DNA of 64,000 nt from NCBI RefSeq assembly GCF_037908215.1, contig NZ_JBBLZC010000021.1, forward strand, positions 1 through 64,000, written 5' to 3'. Below the pieces are notes generated by a model. It had not been told where the DNA came from and ran no database searches. It saw only the letters and a program-made list of their open reading frames with translations. Of this stretch, positions 1-8,353 are shown in pieces; positions within the stretch are counted from its first letter, which is position 1; each line of letters opens with the position of its first letter. The translations under genes and the position numbers were made by a program. The DNA is from Benzoatithermus flavus. Its GTDB lineage: Bacteria; Pseudomonadota; Alphaproteobacteria; Geminicoccales; Geminicoccaceae.

Positions 1-90
1 GGGGGGGGGGCGCGCCTGCGGCTTGTGTGGGGGTCCCCCCCCCGGGGGCCCGGGGGGGGGGGGGGGGGCCGCGGCCCGGCCCCCCCCCGG
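1..90. other. G/C homopolymer tract at window edge, probable artefact
   Basis: The first ~90 bases consist almost only of long G and C runs, including a run of 17 or more Gs. Nothing comparable occurs in the other 63.9 kb, although the whole window is GC-rich. It encodes no plausible protein. Poly-G at a contig end is a known artefact of two-colour sequencing chemistry, so I treat it as unreliable sequence rather than biology. Confidence 0.7.
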
Positions 91-133
91 CGCATCGGAC
101 TGCGAAAGCTCTCGTGGGTGGCGCCCGGGCTCG

Positions 134-448
134 TCAGCTCGGCCGGACCGCGACGGCCACGCCGGCCTCGGACCGCGCGGTGTCGTTCTCGAACACCGCC
201 GCCTCGAGGCGGGCCAGCCGCCGCTCCACCGCCTGTTCCCACCGTTCCGCAGCCTCGGCCGGCAACGCCTTGCGCTGGGGCAGAGCGGCGGTCAGCACCT
301 CGCTCAGCCACTGGCCGAGCGTGAGCCCCCGCGCCCGCGCCGCGTCGCCCGCCGCCTTCTGCAGCTTCGCCGGCACACCGCGGACCGTCCACCGGTCGCC
401 GCGCCTGGGCTTCTCCGGCTTGCCGGTCCTCTCGGCCTTCTTCGCCAT
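134..448 (-). CDS. small ribbon-helix-helix-like hypothetical protein
   Basis: A 104-residue basic protein starting with a lysine-rich MAKKAERTGK segment. The stretch RWTVRGVPAKLQKAAGDAAR followed by GLTLGQWLSEVL resembles the RWTVRGV..AA...GLT.GEWL motif seen at the N-terminus of many alphaproteobacterial ribbon-helix-helix-type DNA-binding or localisation proteins. The C-terminal third is a charged amphipathic helix (AERWEQAVERRLARLEAAV) that could form a coiled coil. The ATG at 448 is preferred over an upstream in-frame ATG because the motif begins right after it. It is followed by 132 bases before the ABC permease gene, read in the same direction. Function unknown; DNA binding is only inferred from the motif. 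Confidence 0.55.
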   Translation of the reverse strand: MAKKAERTGKPEKPRRGDRWTVRGVPAKLQKAAGDAARARGLTLGQWLSEVLTAALPQRKALPAEAAERWEQAVERRLARLEAAVFENDTARSEAGVAVAVRPS

Positions 449-580
449 CTCGGTCCCTGCTGTCAGCCATGGCAGACGCGGCAGCCGCATCCGCCGGCCG
501 CGTGCATATAGGGTCGCTACGGCAACGGTGCAAGCGGCTTTCGTCTGCCGTGTCAGCCGCGTTGGACAGCTGCGGCCTGC

Positions 581-1711
581 TCAGGCCTGCTGGGCCGCCA
601 GCGCTGCGCGGAAGCGGGCGAGAGCGGCCAGAAAGTAGACGGCGCCGATTCCGAGCATCGCGAGGAGCCTGGGCCAGACCGTGCCGAGCTCGGCGCCTCG
701 GTAGAGCACGGCCTGGGCGAAGGCGACGAAGTGGGTCGAGGGCAGGATCTGCACGGTGAGCTGCAGCCAGTCGGGCATGGCCTCGAGCGGCGTGCTGCCG
801 CCCGAGAGCAGGTTCATGACGATGATGACCGGGATGGTGAGCAGCGCGAACTGCGGCATCGAGCGGGTGAGCGTCGCGAGCAGGATGCCGAGTGCGGTGA
901 CCGAGGCGAGGTAGAGCGCCGAGCCGCCCGCGAACAGCAGAACCGAGCCCGCGACCGGCACCTGCAGCATCCCTTCCACCACGAGCCGGAGCGAGAGAAG
1001 GGCCGCGATCAGGATCACGAGCCCGTTGGCCCAGATCTTCGCCACCATGATCTCGCTGGGTGTGAGCGGCATGACGAGGAGATGCTCGAGCGTGCCGCGC
1101 TCGCGCTCGCGCATGACGGCCGCACCGACGAGAATGATCGCGAGCATGGTGACGTTGTTGACGAGCTGCATCACGGCTGTGAACCAGCTCGATTGCAGGT
1201 TGGGATTGAACCTGGCCCGGACGACGAGATCGAGCGGCAGGTCCGCCCCGCCCTCCACCTCATGGGCGAACCTCTGGGCCTCGCGCAGGGCGATGCTCTG
1301 GATGTAGCCGAGCCCGATGCCGGCCTGGGTGATGGCGGTGGCATCGATGTTGACCTGGAGCGCCGGCTGGCGGCCGGCCAGCACGTCGGCCGCGAAATCG
1401 GGCGGGATATCGAGGACGAAGGTGTACCGGCCGGCATCCATGACACGGTCCACCTCGCCCGGCTCGATCAGGGCCGGAGAGCGGAAGTAGGGCGGCTGGA
1501 AGGCATCGACGAGGCGTCGGGCAAGCTCGGAGCGGTCCTCGTCGACGACGGCGATGGCGGCGTCGGTCACCTCGGTCCTGACCCCGCTCGCGACGCTCCA
1601 GATCGCGAAAGTGAAGACGTAGACGATCAGGAACACCATCACGGGGTCGCGCCGCAGGCTGTGCAGCTCCTTCGTGCCGAGGTGGAAGACGTGACGGAGC
1701 CAGCGGCGCAA
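581..1711 (-). CDS. ABC-2 type transporter permease (YhhJ-like)
   Basis: A 376-residue inner-membrane permease. One membrane segment lies near residues 25-45, then comes a large periplasmic domain, then a C-terminal block of about five hydrophobic segments. The motif RERERGTLEHLLVMPLTPSEIMVAKIW is the typical ABC-2 permease signature just after the first helix of the block. The last gene of the operon, it starts with TTG five bases after the stop of the RbbA-like fusion. With that fusion and the HlyD protein it forms the YhiI-YhiH-YhhJ arrangement, in which two ABC-2 permeases (one fused to the ATPases) pair with a periplasmic adaptor. The substrate cannot be told from sequence. Confidence 0.85.
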   Translation of the reverse strand: MRRWLRHVFHLGTKELHSLRRDPVMVFLIVYVFTFAIWSVASGVRTEVTDAAIAVVDEDRSELARRLVDAFQPPYFRSPALIEPGEVDRVMDAGRYTFVLDIPPDFAADVLAGRQPALQVNIDATAITQAGIGLGYIQSIALREAQRFAHEVEGGADLPLDLVVRARFNPNLQSSWFTAVMQLVNNVTMLAIILVGAAVMRERERGTLEHLLVMPLTPSEIMVAKIWANGLVILIAALLSLRLVVEGMLQVPVAGSVLLFAGGSALYLASVTALGILLATLTRSMPQFALLTIPVIIVMNLLSGGSTPLEAMPDWLQLTVQILPSTHFVAFAQAVLYRGAELGTVWPRLLAMLGIGAVYFLAALARFRAALAAQQA

Positions 1712-1716
1712 GGCGG

Positions 1717-4443
1717 TCAGCGCTCCTGCTTCGCGAGGAGGAGCCAGCTCGCCACGACGAGCACGACGCTCATGGCGAGGAGCACCGCGAGATTCGGGGC
1801 CAGCTCGGGAAAGCCCAGCCCCTTCGCGAACACGCCCACACTGATCTCCTGGAACCAGGCGGCCGGAAAGGCGAGGCCCAAGGCCCTGGCACCGGGCCCG
1901 AGCGAGGCCACGGGATAGAGCAGACCCGAGAAGTTCACGGCCGGGATGATGGTGAGGATGGCAGTGGCGAAGGTGGCCGCCACCTGACTGCGCACCATGG
2001 TCGAGACCAGAAGGCCGAAGGCGGTGGTCGCAAGCACATAGAGGAGGCCGCCGACGGCGAGAACGACGGGATCGCCCCGGATCGGCACGCCGAAGAGAAG
2101 GACGGTGAGCAGCACGAGGCTCGCGAAGCTCGCGAGCGCCACCAACACATAAGGGAGCTGCTTGCCCAGGAGGAACTCGAGCTTCGTCACTGGCGTGGCG
2201 TAGAGGTTCGCGATCGAGCCCAGCTCTTTCTCGCGCACCACGCCGAGTGCGGTCAGCATGGCGGGAACGAGGACGAGCAGCAGCATGATGACACCGGGCG
2301 CGATCGCGTTCACGCTCTCGAAGGCCTGGTTGTAGCGGAAGCGCGGCTCGATCACGATGGGCACGCTCGCGGCCTCCGCTCCCTGCCGATGCGCCAACTC
2401 CTCGCCGTAGCGGCGCACGACCCCCTCGACATAGCCGCGCGCGGTCTCGGCCCGAAACGGCATGGCGCCATCCAGCCAGACCCCGACCTCGGGTCGCAGG
2501 CCGCGGAGCAGGTCGCGGCCGAAGCCGGGCGGCACCTCGAGCGCCAGCTTGAGCTCGCCGCTGCGCAGGCGGTGGTCGAGCTCCTCGGCGCTCGTGATCG
2601 GCGGCCGCTCGACGAAGTAGCGTGAGCCGGAGAACTGCCGCAGAAGCTCGCGGCTCTCGGCCGACTGGTCGCGGTCGAGCGCGGCGTAGGCGAGATGCTC
2701 GACATCGAACGAGATGCCGTAGCCGAAGGCGAGCATGAGGACGAGCGGCCCCAGAAGGGCGAAGGCCAGCCGCACCGGCTCGCGCCAGAGCTCCAGCGCC
2801 TCGCGCCGCGCATAGGCCCAGAGGCGGCCGAGCCCGCCCGTCCCTCGGCCCGTAGCCGTGATCGCGGCCGCCTCTTGCGGCGGTGCGGCCACGGCCGGCG
2901 GCTCCTGCCCGGCCGCCGCTTCCAGCCAGGCGATGAACGCTTCCTCGAGCGTGGCCGCTCCCTGCTCCGCCTGCAGCGCTTCGGGCGTGCCGACGGCCAG
3001 CACCCGCCCCGCGTGCATGAGCGAGATGCGATCGCAGCGCAGCGCCTCGTTCATGAAATGGGTCGAGATGAAGACCGTGACCCCGTCCCGCCGCGACAGT
3101 TCGATCAGAAGCGCCCAGAACGCGTCGCGCGCGACCGGGTCCACGCCCGAGGTCGGCTCGTCCAGGATCAGCATCTCGGGCTCGTGGATGACGGCGACCG
3201 CAAGGGCCAGGCGCTGGCGCATGCCGAGCGGCAGACTAGGTGGCAGCTCGTCCATCACGGCCGCGAGGCCGAACCGTGCGACCAGGGCCTCGATCCGCGC
3301 TTTCCGCCGTTCCGCCGGCAGCTCGAACAGCCGCGCGTGCAGCTCGAGGTTCTGCCGCACGGTCAGCTCCTCGTAGAGCGAGAAGGACTGCGACATGTAG
3401 CCGACCCGGCGGCGGATCTCGGGATCGCCGGCATCGACCGGCCGACCCAGGAGCGAGGCCCGACCTTCGCTCGCCGGCAGGAGGCCGGTGAGCATCTTCA
3501 TGGTCGTGGTCTTGCCGGAGCCGTTCGAGCCCAGGAAGCCGAAGATCTCCCCGCGTGCGATGCGGAAGCTCACGTGATCGACCGCGGTGAAGCTACCGAA
3601 GCGGCGGGTGAGCCCTTCCGCCTCGATCGCGGGCGGACCCGCCTCGGCCCGGCGCGGCGGGATGACGATTTCCTGGTGCCCGCGGCGGAGCGCTTCCGGC
3701 AGGAGCCGCACGAACGCCGCCTCGAGGCTCGTGGCACCGGTACGCTCCATGAGACCCGCAGGCGTTCCCATCGCGAGGACGGTACCGTCGTTCATGGCGA
3801 CGAGCCAGTCGAACCGCAGAGCCTCGTCCATGTAGGCGGTGGCGACCACGACGCTGAGACCCGGACGTTCGCCCCGGATGCGGGCGATGAGCTCCCAGAA
3901 CTGGCGGCGGGAGAGAGGGTCCACGCCCGTGGTGGGCTCGTCCAGGATCAGAAGGTCGGGATCGTGGATGAGCGCGCAGCACAAGCCCAGTTTCTGCTTC
4001 ATCCCGCCCGAGAGCTTGCCCGCCGGCCGGTCGGGAAAGGGGGCGAGGCCCGTGCTCGCGAGGAGCGACCCGATCGGGGCCGCGCGTTCGGCGGCGCCCT
4101 GGCCGAACAGCCGGCCGAAGAAGTCGAGGTTCTCCCGCACGGAGAGGGTGGGGTAGAGGTTGCGGCCGAGCCCTTGCGGCATGTAGGCGATGCGCGCGCA
4201 CACGCTGCGACGATGGCGGGTGTTTCGCATGTCGCCGCTCAAGACCTCGATCTTGCCGGTCTGGAGCCGGCGCACGCCCGCGATCAGTGCCAAGAGCGTC
4301 GACTTGCCGACCCCGTCCGGGCCCACGATCCCGACCATCCGCCCTGCCGGGATCGCGAGGGTGACCGCCTTCAGCGCCTCGCTGCGGCCGTAGCGGTGGC
4401 CGACCGCCTCGAGGCTCGCCGCGAGCGTCGTGTCAGGCGGCAT
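1717..4443 (-). CDS. rbbA: RbbA-like ABC transporter, two ATPase domains fused to an ABC-2 permease
   Basis: A 908-residue fusion. The first nucleotide-binding domain (about residues 8-240) has Walker A GPDGVGKST, signature LSGGMKQK and Walker B LLILDEPTTGVD. The second (about 275-500) has GSNGSGKTTT and LILDEPTSGVD, but its signature reads LPLGMRQR in place of LSGGQ. As far as I recall that is typical of the RbbA/YhiH family rather than damage. Residues ~535-908 are an ABC-2 permease with a periplasmic loop and RE.ELGSIANLYATPV motif. It overlaps the end of the HlyD gene by 11 bases. E. coli RbbA was first described as ribosome-associated; the fused permease and the HlyD neighbour argue for export here. 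Confidence 0.85.
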   Translation of the reverse strand: MPPDTTLAASLEAVGHRYGRSEALKAVTLAIPAGRMVGIVGPDGVGKSTLLALIAGVRRLQTGKIEVLSGDMRNTRHRRSVCARIAYMPQGLGRNLYPTLSVRENLDFFGRLFGQGAAERAAPIGSLLASTGLAPFPDRPAGKLSGGMKQKLGLCCALIHDPDLLILDEPTTGVDPLSRRQFWELIARIRGERPGLSVVVATAYMDEALRFDWLVAMNDGTVLAMGTPAGLMERTGATSLEAAFVRLLPEALRRGHQEIVIPPRRAEAGPPAIEAEGLTRRFGSFTAVDHVSFRIARGEIFGFLGSNGSGKTTTMKMLTGLLPASEGRASLLGRPVDAGDPEIRRRVGYMSQSFSLYEELTVRQNLELHARLFELPAERRKARIEALVARFGLAAVMDELPPSLPLGMRQRLALAVAVIHEPEMLILDEPTSGVDPVARDAFWALLIELSRRDGVTVFISTHFMNEALRCDRISLMHAGRVLAVGTPEALQAEQGAATLEEAFIAWLEAAAGQEPPAVAAPPQEAAAITATGRGTGGLGRLWAYARREALELWREPVRLAFALLGPLVLMLAFGYGISFDVEHLAYAALDRDQSAESRELLRQFSGSRYFVERPPITSAEELDHRLRSGELKLALEVPPGFGRDLLRGLRPEVGVWLDGAMPFRAETARGYVEGVVRRYGEELAHRQGAEAASVPIVIEPRFRYNQAFESVNAIAPGVIMLLLVLVPAMLTALGVVREKELGSIANLYATPVTKLEFLLGKQLPYVLVALASFASLVLLTVLLFGVPIRGDPVVLAVGGLLYVLATTAFGLLVSTMVRSQVAATFATAILTIIPAVNFSGLLYPVASLGPGARALGLAFPAAWFQEISVGVFAKGLGFPELAPNLAVLLAMSVVLVVASWLLLAKQER

Positions 4444-5428
4444 CCGGCAGCCTGGGCTGCAGCCACTCGGGCCAGGCGACGCCGGAAGCGATGCGCACGT
4501 AGGCGACGCCCGGCAGGCCGGTCTTGACCAGCCGCGCGTAGCGCTCGAGCAGGTCGCGGCCGATCTGGACCTTGACCCGGAACATCAGCTTTTCGCGCTC
4601 GCTGCGGGTCTCGACCTGCTTGGGCGTGAACTGCGCATCGGATGCCACGAAGGACACATGAGCCGGGATCACGTATTCGGGCGCCGCATCCAGCACGATC
4701 CGAGCCTCGGCGCCGATCGCGAGCCGGCCGGCCTCGCCGGTGGGTAGGAAGATCGTCATGTAGACGTCGGTGAGGTCGAGGAGGGTCAGCACCTTGCCGC
4801 CGGCCGGGAGCACCTCGCCGGGGTGCGCCAGCCGGTATTCCACCCGCCCCGATCGGGGCGCCTTCAGCTCGTGGTCCTCGATCACCGTCCGGAGCCGCTC
4901 GGCGCGCGCGGCCGCCGCCTCGATCGCCGCCGTGGCGGTGGCCTGGCCCGCCTGGGCCGCGGCGAGGGCAGCCTGCGCCGTGTTGCGCTCGTTGGTGCGG
5001 CGATCCAGGAGCTCCTTGGCGATGTTGCCTTTCTGGAACAGGAGCTTGGCGCGCTCGTGCTCCTGTGCGGCGAAGGCGAGCTGGCTCTGCCGCTGGACGA
5101 TGTCGGCCTCGGCGGCTGCGAGCTGCTGGCGCGCCTGGCGTACGGCTGCCTCGGCCTCGCGCAGCTCGGCTTCGAGTTCGGTCGTGTCCATCCTGGCGAG
5201 GACCTGGCCGCGCTCGACCCATTCGCCCTCGTCCACGAGCACTTCGGCGACACGGGCCGCATACTTGGTGGCGATGTCGACCCGCTCGGCCTCGATGCGG
5301 CCGTTGCTCTGGACGATGCCGGGCGGCAGCTCGGCGAGCGCATGGACGCGCCAGACCTGGTAGCCGATGAGGCCGAGCGCCGCCGCGACGAGGACGGCGA
5401 CGGCGAGCAGGATGGGACGCCGGCGCAC
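4433..5428 (-). CDS. HlyD-family periplasmic adaptor (membrane fusion protein)
   Basis: A 331-residue protein with an N-terminal anchor (ILLAVAVLVAAALGLIGYQVW), a biotinyl-lipoyl-like half motif (IATKYAARVAEVLVDEGEWVERGQVLA), a long alanine/glutamine/glutamate-rich coiled-coil hairpin (about residues 75-200) and the matching LKAPRSGRVEYRLAHPGEV half. It probably joins the inner-membrane ABC transporter to an outer-membrane channel; no channel gene is in the window. GTG start, nine bases after the hpt stop, so it is cotranscribed with hpt. Close to E. coli YhiI/YbhG in layout. Substrate unknown. Confidence 0.85.
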   Translation of the reverse strand: MRRRPILLAVAVLVAAALGLIGYQVWRVHALAELPPGIVQSNGRIEAERVDIATKYAARVAEVLVDEGEWVERGQVLARMDTTELEAELREAEAAVRQARQQLAAAEADIVQRQSQLAFAAQEHERAKLLFQKGNIAKELLDRRTNERNTAQAALAAAQAGQATATAAIEAAAARAERLRTVIEDHELKAPRSGRVEYRLAHPGEVLPAGGKVLTLLDLTDVYMTIFLPTGEAGRLAIGAEARIVLDAAPEYVIPAHVSFVASDAQFTPKQVETRSEREKLMFRVKVQIGRDLLERYARLVKTGLPGVAYVRIASGVAWPEWLQPRLPDAA

Positions 5429-5437
5429 GGGTGCAGC

Positions 5438-5968
5438 TCAGACGACCTTGCCGACGAAGGGCAGATAGCGGTAGCGCTCGGCGTAGTCGATGCCGTAGCC
5501 GACGACGAACACGTCCGGGATGGTGAAGCCGACGAAGTCGACCTCGCCGCCCTCGACCTCGCGCCGCGAGGGCTTGTCGAGCAGCGTGCAGGTCCAGACC
5601 CTGGTCGCACCCCGCTCGAGCAGGAAGCCCTTGGTGAAGGCGAGCGTCCTACCGGTATCCTGGATGTCGTCGACGAGCAACACGGGCTCGCCCTTCACGC
5701 CGGCGGGCGCATCGCCCATGAGGCTGACGATGCCCGAGCTCCTCGTGTCGTTGCCGTAGCTCGAGACCCGCATGAACTCGATCCTGGGCGTGCAGCCGGC
5801 CCGGTGCAGCGCCCGTGCCAGGTCGGCCGCGAACACGAAGCTGCCCTTCAGCAGCGCCACGAGCGTGAAGCGCTGCGGCAGCGCGGCGGCGATGGCCTGG
5901 GCCAGTGCCTCGACACGGGCCGAAAGCTCGGCCTCGCTGAACAGTGTTGCGACCTTCTCTTCGGACAT
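5438..5968 (-). CDS. hpt: hypoxanthine phosphoribosyltransferase
   Basis: A 176-residue purine-salvage enzyme converting hypoxanthine or guanine plus PRPP to IMP/GMP in the cytosol. The PRPP-binding loop is VLLVDDIQDTGRT, the flexible loop is FMRVSSYGNDTRSSG, and the C-terminal base-binding part is VDFVGFTIPDVFVVGYGIDY. I chose the ATG at 5968 because the family starts a few residues before a segment like KVATLFSEAEL; an upstream in-frame start would add 40 residues without similarity. Position 2 of the PRPP loop is D rather than the commoner E, which is tolerated. It heads the transporter operon, 26 bases after the PIN gene. Confidence 0.92.
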   Translation of the reverse strand: MSEEKVATLFSEAELSARVEALAQAIAAALPQRFTLVALLKGSFVFAADLARALHRAGCTPRIEFMRVSSYGNDTRSSGIVSLMGDAPAGVKGEPVLLVDDIQDTGRTLAFTKGFLLERGATRVWTCTLLDKPSRREVEGGEVDFVGFTIPDVFVVGYGIDYAERYRYLPFVGKVV

Positions 5969-5994
5969 TCCGATTTCCCCGAGCGCGTCGTCGG

Positions 5995-6450
5995 TCAATG
6001 TGGGCCGGTATCGTGGCTGGAGAGATGATGGTCCAACGACCAGATCCTCACGCGCCGTTGCGGCCAGCGATTCACTTGGATGCGCCATTCCTCGATGATG
6101 GCGACATCGCCGAAGCCGATCCCCTTTGCCGCATAATCGGCGAACCCGTCGAGCAGCGCATCAATCTGCTCCCGAGTCGGCGGCGGTGTCACTACCCAGG
6201 GCGCCTCCGCCGCCAGCGCTTTGCGCATCTGAGTGGTGAAATGCTCCGCGCACCGGCGTCGCAGCCTCCCGTCCGCCACGTGGGCGATATGATTGCCGGT
6301 CTCGAACACGGCAGCGGGCGGGAGCAGCAGATCGGCCTTATCGGCGAGCAGACCTCGCAGCTCCATCAACACCTCGCGCCGGTGGTCCGATCGTTTCGGC
6401 ACGTCGAGGATGTCGAGCAGGATGGAAGTGTCGACGATGCAGATGGTCAT
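5995..6450 (-). CDS. PIN-domain ribonuclease, partner of the upstream ATPase
   Basis: A 151-residue protein. The four PIN-fold acidic positions are all visible: D7 in CIVDTSIL, E50 in AAVFETGNH, D115 in GFGDVAIIEEW and D140 in IWSLDHH. PIN domains are metal-dependent RNases, familiar as VapC toxins. There is no short antitoxin-like gene next to it. Instead the start codon overlaps the stop of the ABC-type ATPase gene by four bases (ATGA), so the two proteins are almost certainly made together. It is longer than most VapC toxins (about 130-140 residues). I infer that the ATPase controls the nuclease. Confidence 0.8.
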   Translation of the reverse strand: MTICIVDTSILLDILDVPKRSDHRREVLMELRGLLADKADLLLPPAAVFETGNHIAHVADGRLRRRCAEHFTTQMRKALAAEAPWVVTPPPTREQIDALLDGFADYAAKGIGFGDVAIIEEWRIQVNRWPQRRVRIWSLDHHLSSHDTGPH

Positions 6451-7784
6451 CGCGAGCCGATCTGCTCCAGATCCTCCAGCCAAGCCTGCACGCCATCCCG
6501 GCTCGACGGTGCGGCGCGAGCCTTGACGGAGCGGTCGAGCACGCCTGCAGTGACCAGCTCTCCCAGTGACCCCTGCGCGAGCAGGGAGGGGGCGCGCTCG
6601 AGATCGGACAGCCGCACCAAGCGGCTGTACCCGCCCTCGGGATCGCGGAAGCAGAAGACGACGTCGCCTAGCGCCTCGTCCGGCAAGGCATCCATCAGGG
6701 CCGGATTGTGGGTGGTGAGGAGCACGCGCAGCCCGCGCTGCGTCGCCACGCGCCTGATACCGTTCATCATGAGCCGCGCCCGGCTCGGATGGACACCGTT
6801 GTCGATCTCCTCGATCACCACCATCGATCCGCGCGGCGCGGTGAGCAGGGCAGCCGCCACGGCGAGGACGCGCAAGGTGCCGTCCGAGAGGAGCGGCGCC
6901 TCGATCTGCCGCTCTTCGCCGCCGAAGGTTTCGGTGAGTGCCGCCATCACCTCGCCACGTGGGGTAGAGATGAAGCCCAGGCTGGTGATGTTCTGCTCGG
7001 GCAAGCTGGCAATGAAATCGAGAAGATCTTTCTGCTTCTTTTCTACCTCCCAAAGTTCGTGCAGAACACCTGACAAATTCCTGCCGTCGCTTCTGATTTG
7101 CTTCTCGCCCTTGAAGCTGTAGCCGCGCATCGTCCTCGGCGCCGGATCGAGGAACAGAATATCCGACAGGATCTGCTGGTAGGCTCGTGTGACGGCTGGA
7201 ATGACCCTCTGAGCCTTGGCATGCCCTGCCTCGAACCGCGCTGGGCTTTGGAGCTGGAGAAGCACGAGCTGCTGATCAGAGCATGTTATCTGTGGTTTCT
7301 TCCCGCCGCGAGCAAAATTGTTGTAAGCGACACGAATATCGTGGCTAGCTCCGGTGGCGGGTTGCGTTACCGAGTAAAGCGGAACCTTGCCTGATCCTGA
7401 AATGCTTTCGTCGGTGATACGAAGATCTTCATCGCGAAGAGCAATCGATAAGCTGAAATCCTCTTGCCATTCGGTAGACAAAATGTGTTCTAGTGTCTCG
7501 ATCGATGAGGAGGAGGATGTGGCGCGGCAGCCGAAACGGAACTCTCGAGCACCCCGATAGGGCAGATCCTTCACCGTGCCGCGAAAAATGTCGTCGCTCT
7601 GCTGCACCTCGTAGCGGATGGCCGACAGTTTATGGTCCTGCGCCAGCCAGGAAAGGAAACGAAGTGCTTCGATCGCGTTGCTCTTGCCGGAAGCGTTGGC
7701 GCCGATGAGCAACGTCAAGGGTGCCAGGGGCAGAACGGCTTGGCGATAGCTCTTGAAGTTCTCCAGCCGGAACTCCGTCAGCAT
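6447..7784 (-). CDS. AAA_21/RecF-like ABC-type ATPase
   Basis: A 445-residue soluble ATPase starting MLTEFRLENFKSY, the usual opening of RecF/OLD-type ATPases. Walker A is GANASGKSN (residues 28-36); a signature-like LLSDGTLR lies near residue 295; Walker B MVVIEEIDNGVHP near 320 is followed by the histidine switch LLTTHNPAL. No TOPRIM or nuclease domain is fused to it; the nuclease is the overlapping downstream PIN gene. Bases ~7000-7620 are clearly less GC-rich than the flanking genes, which suggests acquisition by transfer. ATPase-plus-nuclease pairs of this type (Septu, PARIS, Gabija) act against phage; that role here is inference. Confidence 0.8.
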   Translation of the reverse strand: MLTEFRLENFKSYRQAVLPLAPLTLLIGANASGKSNAIEALRFLSWLAQDHKLSAIRYEVQQSDDIFRGTVKDLPYRGAREFRFGCRATSSSSSIETLEHILSTEWQEDFSLSIALRDEDLRITDESISGSGKVPLYSVTQPATGASHDIRVAYNNFARGGKKPQITCSDQQLVLLQLQSPARFEAGHAKAQRVIPAVTRAYQQILSDILFLDPAPRTMRGYSFKGEKQIRSDGRNLSGVLHELWEVEKKQKDLLDFIASLPEQNITSLGFISTPRGEVMAALTETFGGEERQIEAPLLSDGTLRVLAVAAALLTAPRGSMVVIEEIDNGVHPSRARLMMNGIRRVATQRGLRVLLTTHNPALMDALPDEALGDVVFCFRDPEGGYSRLVRLSDLERAPSLLAQGSLGELVTAGVLDRSVKARAAPSSRDGVQAWLEDLEQIGSR

Positions 7785-7834
7785 GATGGGCTCCCGTCGG
7801 CTGCCGCGCCTGCCGCAAGCTAATGCAGCGCAGG

Positions 7835-8353
7835 TCAGGGTTCCAGCAAGGCGATCAGCCCCTCGAGCAGCTCGATCGGCCGCGGCGGGCAGCCGCGGAT
7901 GTGAAGATGCACGGGCACGACGCTGTCAACAGCGCCCGTGGCGTCGACGAGCGCCGGGGAGCCTTTGAAGATCCCGCAGCCGGCGGCGCAGTCGCCCGCG
8001 GCGACCACCCATTTCGGGTCGGGGGTGCACTCCCATGCCCGCAAGAGGGCCGCGCGCATGTTGGTCGTCACCGGGCCGGTGACGAGGAGCACGTCGGCAT
8101 GGCGCGGGCTCGCGACGAAGCGGATGCCGAAGCGCTCGAGGTCGTAGACGGCGTTGTTGAGCGCCTGGATCTCGAGCTCGCAGGCGTTGCACGAGCCGGC
8201 ATCGACCTCGCGGATCGCGAGCGAGCGTCCGAGCCGCCGGCGGGCGGCCGCATCGAGCCGGCCGGCGAGCTCGCGTAAGAGATCGTCCGAGGGCTCGGGT
8301 GCCGGAATGGTGGCCGGGCGCTGGAACAGGCCTTTCAGGAGGAGGCGGCTCAC
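7835..8353 (-). CDS. hyfI: hydrogenase-4/complex I-like small subunit (HyfI/NuoB-like)
   Basis: A 172-residue NuoB/HyfI family protein. The cysteines for the proximal 4Fe-4S (N2-like) cluster are visible as SCNACE, AAGDCAAGCG and RGCPPRP. It would sit against the HyfG-like subunit on the cytoplasmic side and pass electrons. GTG start overlaps the stop of the large-subunit gene (GTGA at 8350-8353). It is the last gene of a six-gene operon. The intact cluster ligands contrast with the lost NiFe ligands of its partner. Confidence 0.88.
   Translation of the reverse strand: MSRLLLKGLFQRPATIPAPEPSDDLLRELAGRLDAAARRRLGRSLAIREVDAGSCNACELEIQALNNAVYDLERFGIRFVASPRHADVLLVTGPVTTNMRAALLRAWECTPDPKWVVAAGDCAAGCGIFKGSPALVDATGAVDSVVPVHLHIRGCPPRPIELLEGLIALLEP

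Noticed and set aside
2695..4527. Long open frame on the plus strand opposite the RbbA-like gene, and similar ones elsewhere (for example 8299-11178 plus, 12149-15285 plus)
   Set aside because: They mirror strongly supported genes, are rich in D/R/H/E in the manner of antisense GC-rich DNA, and carry no family motif.
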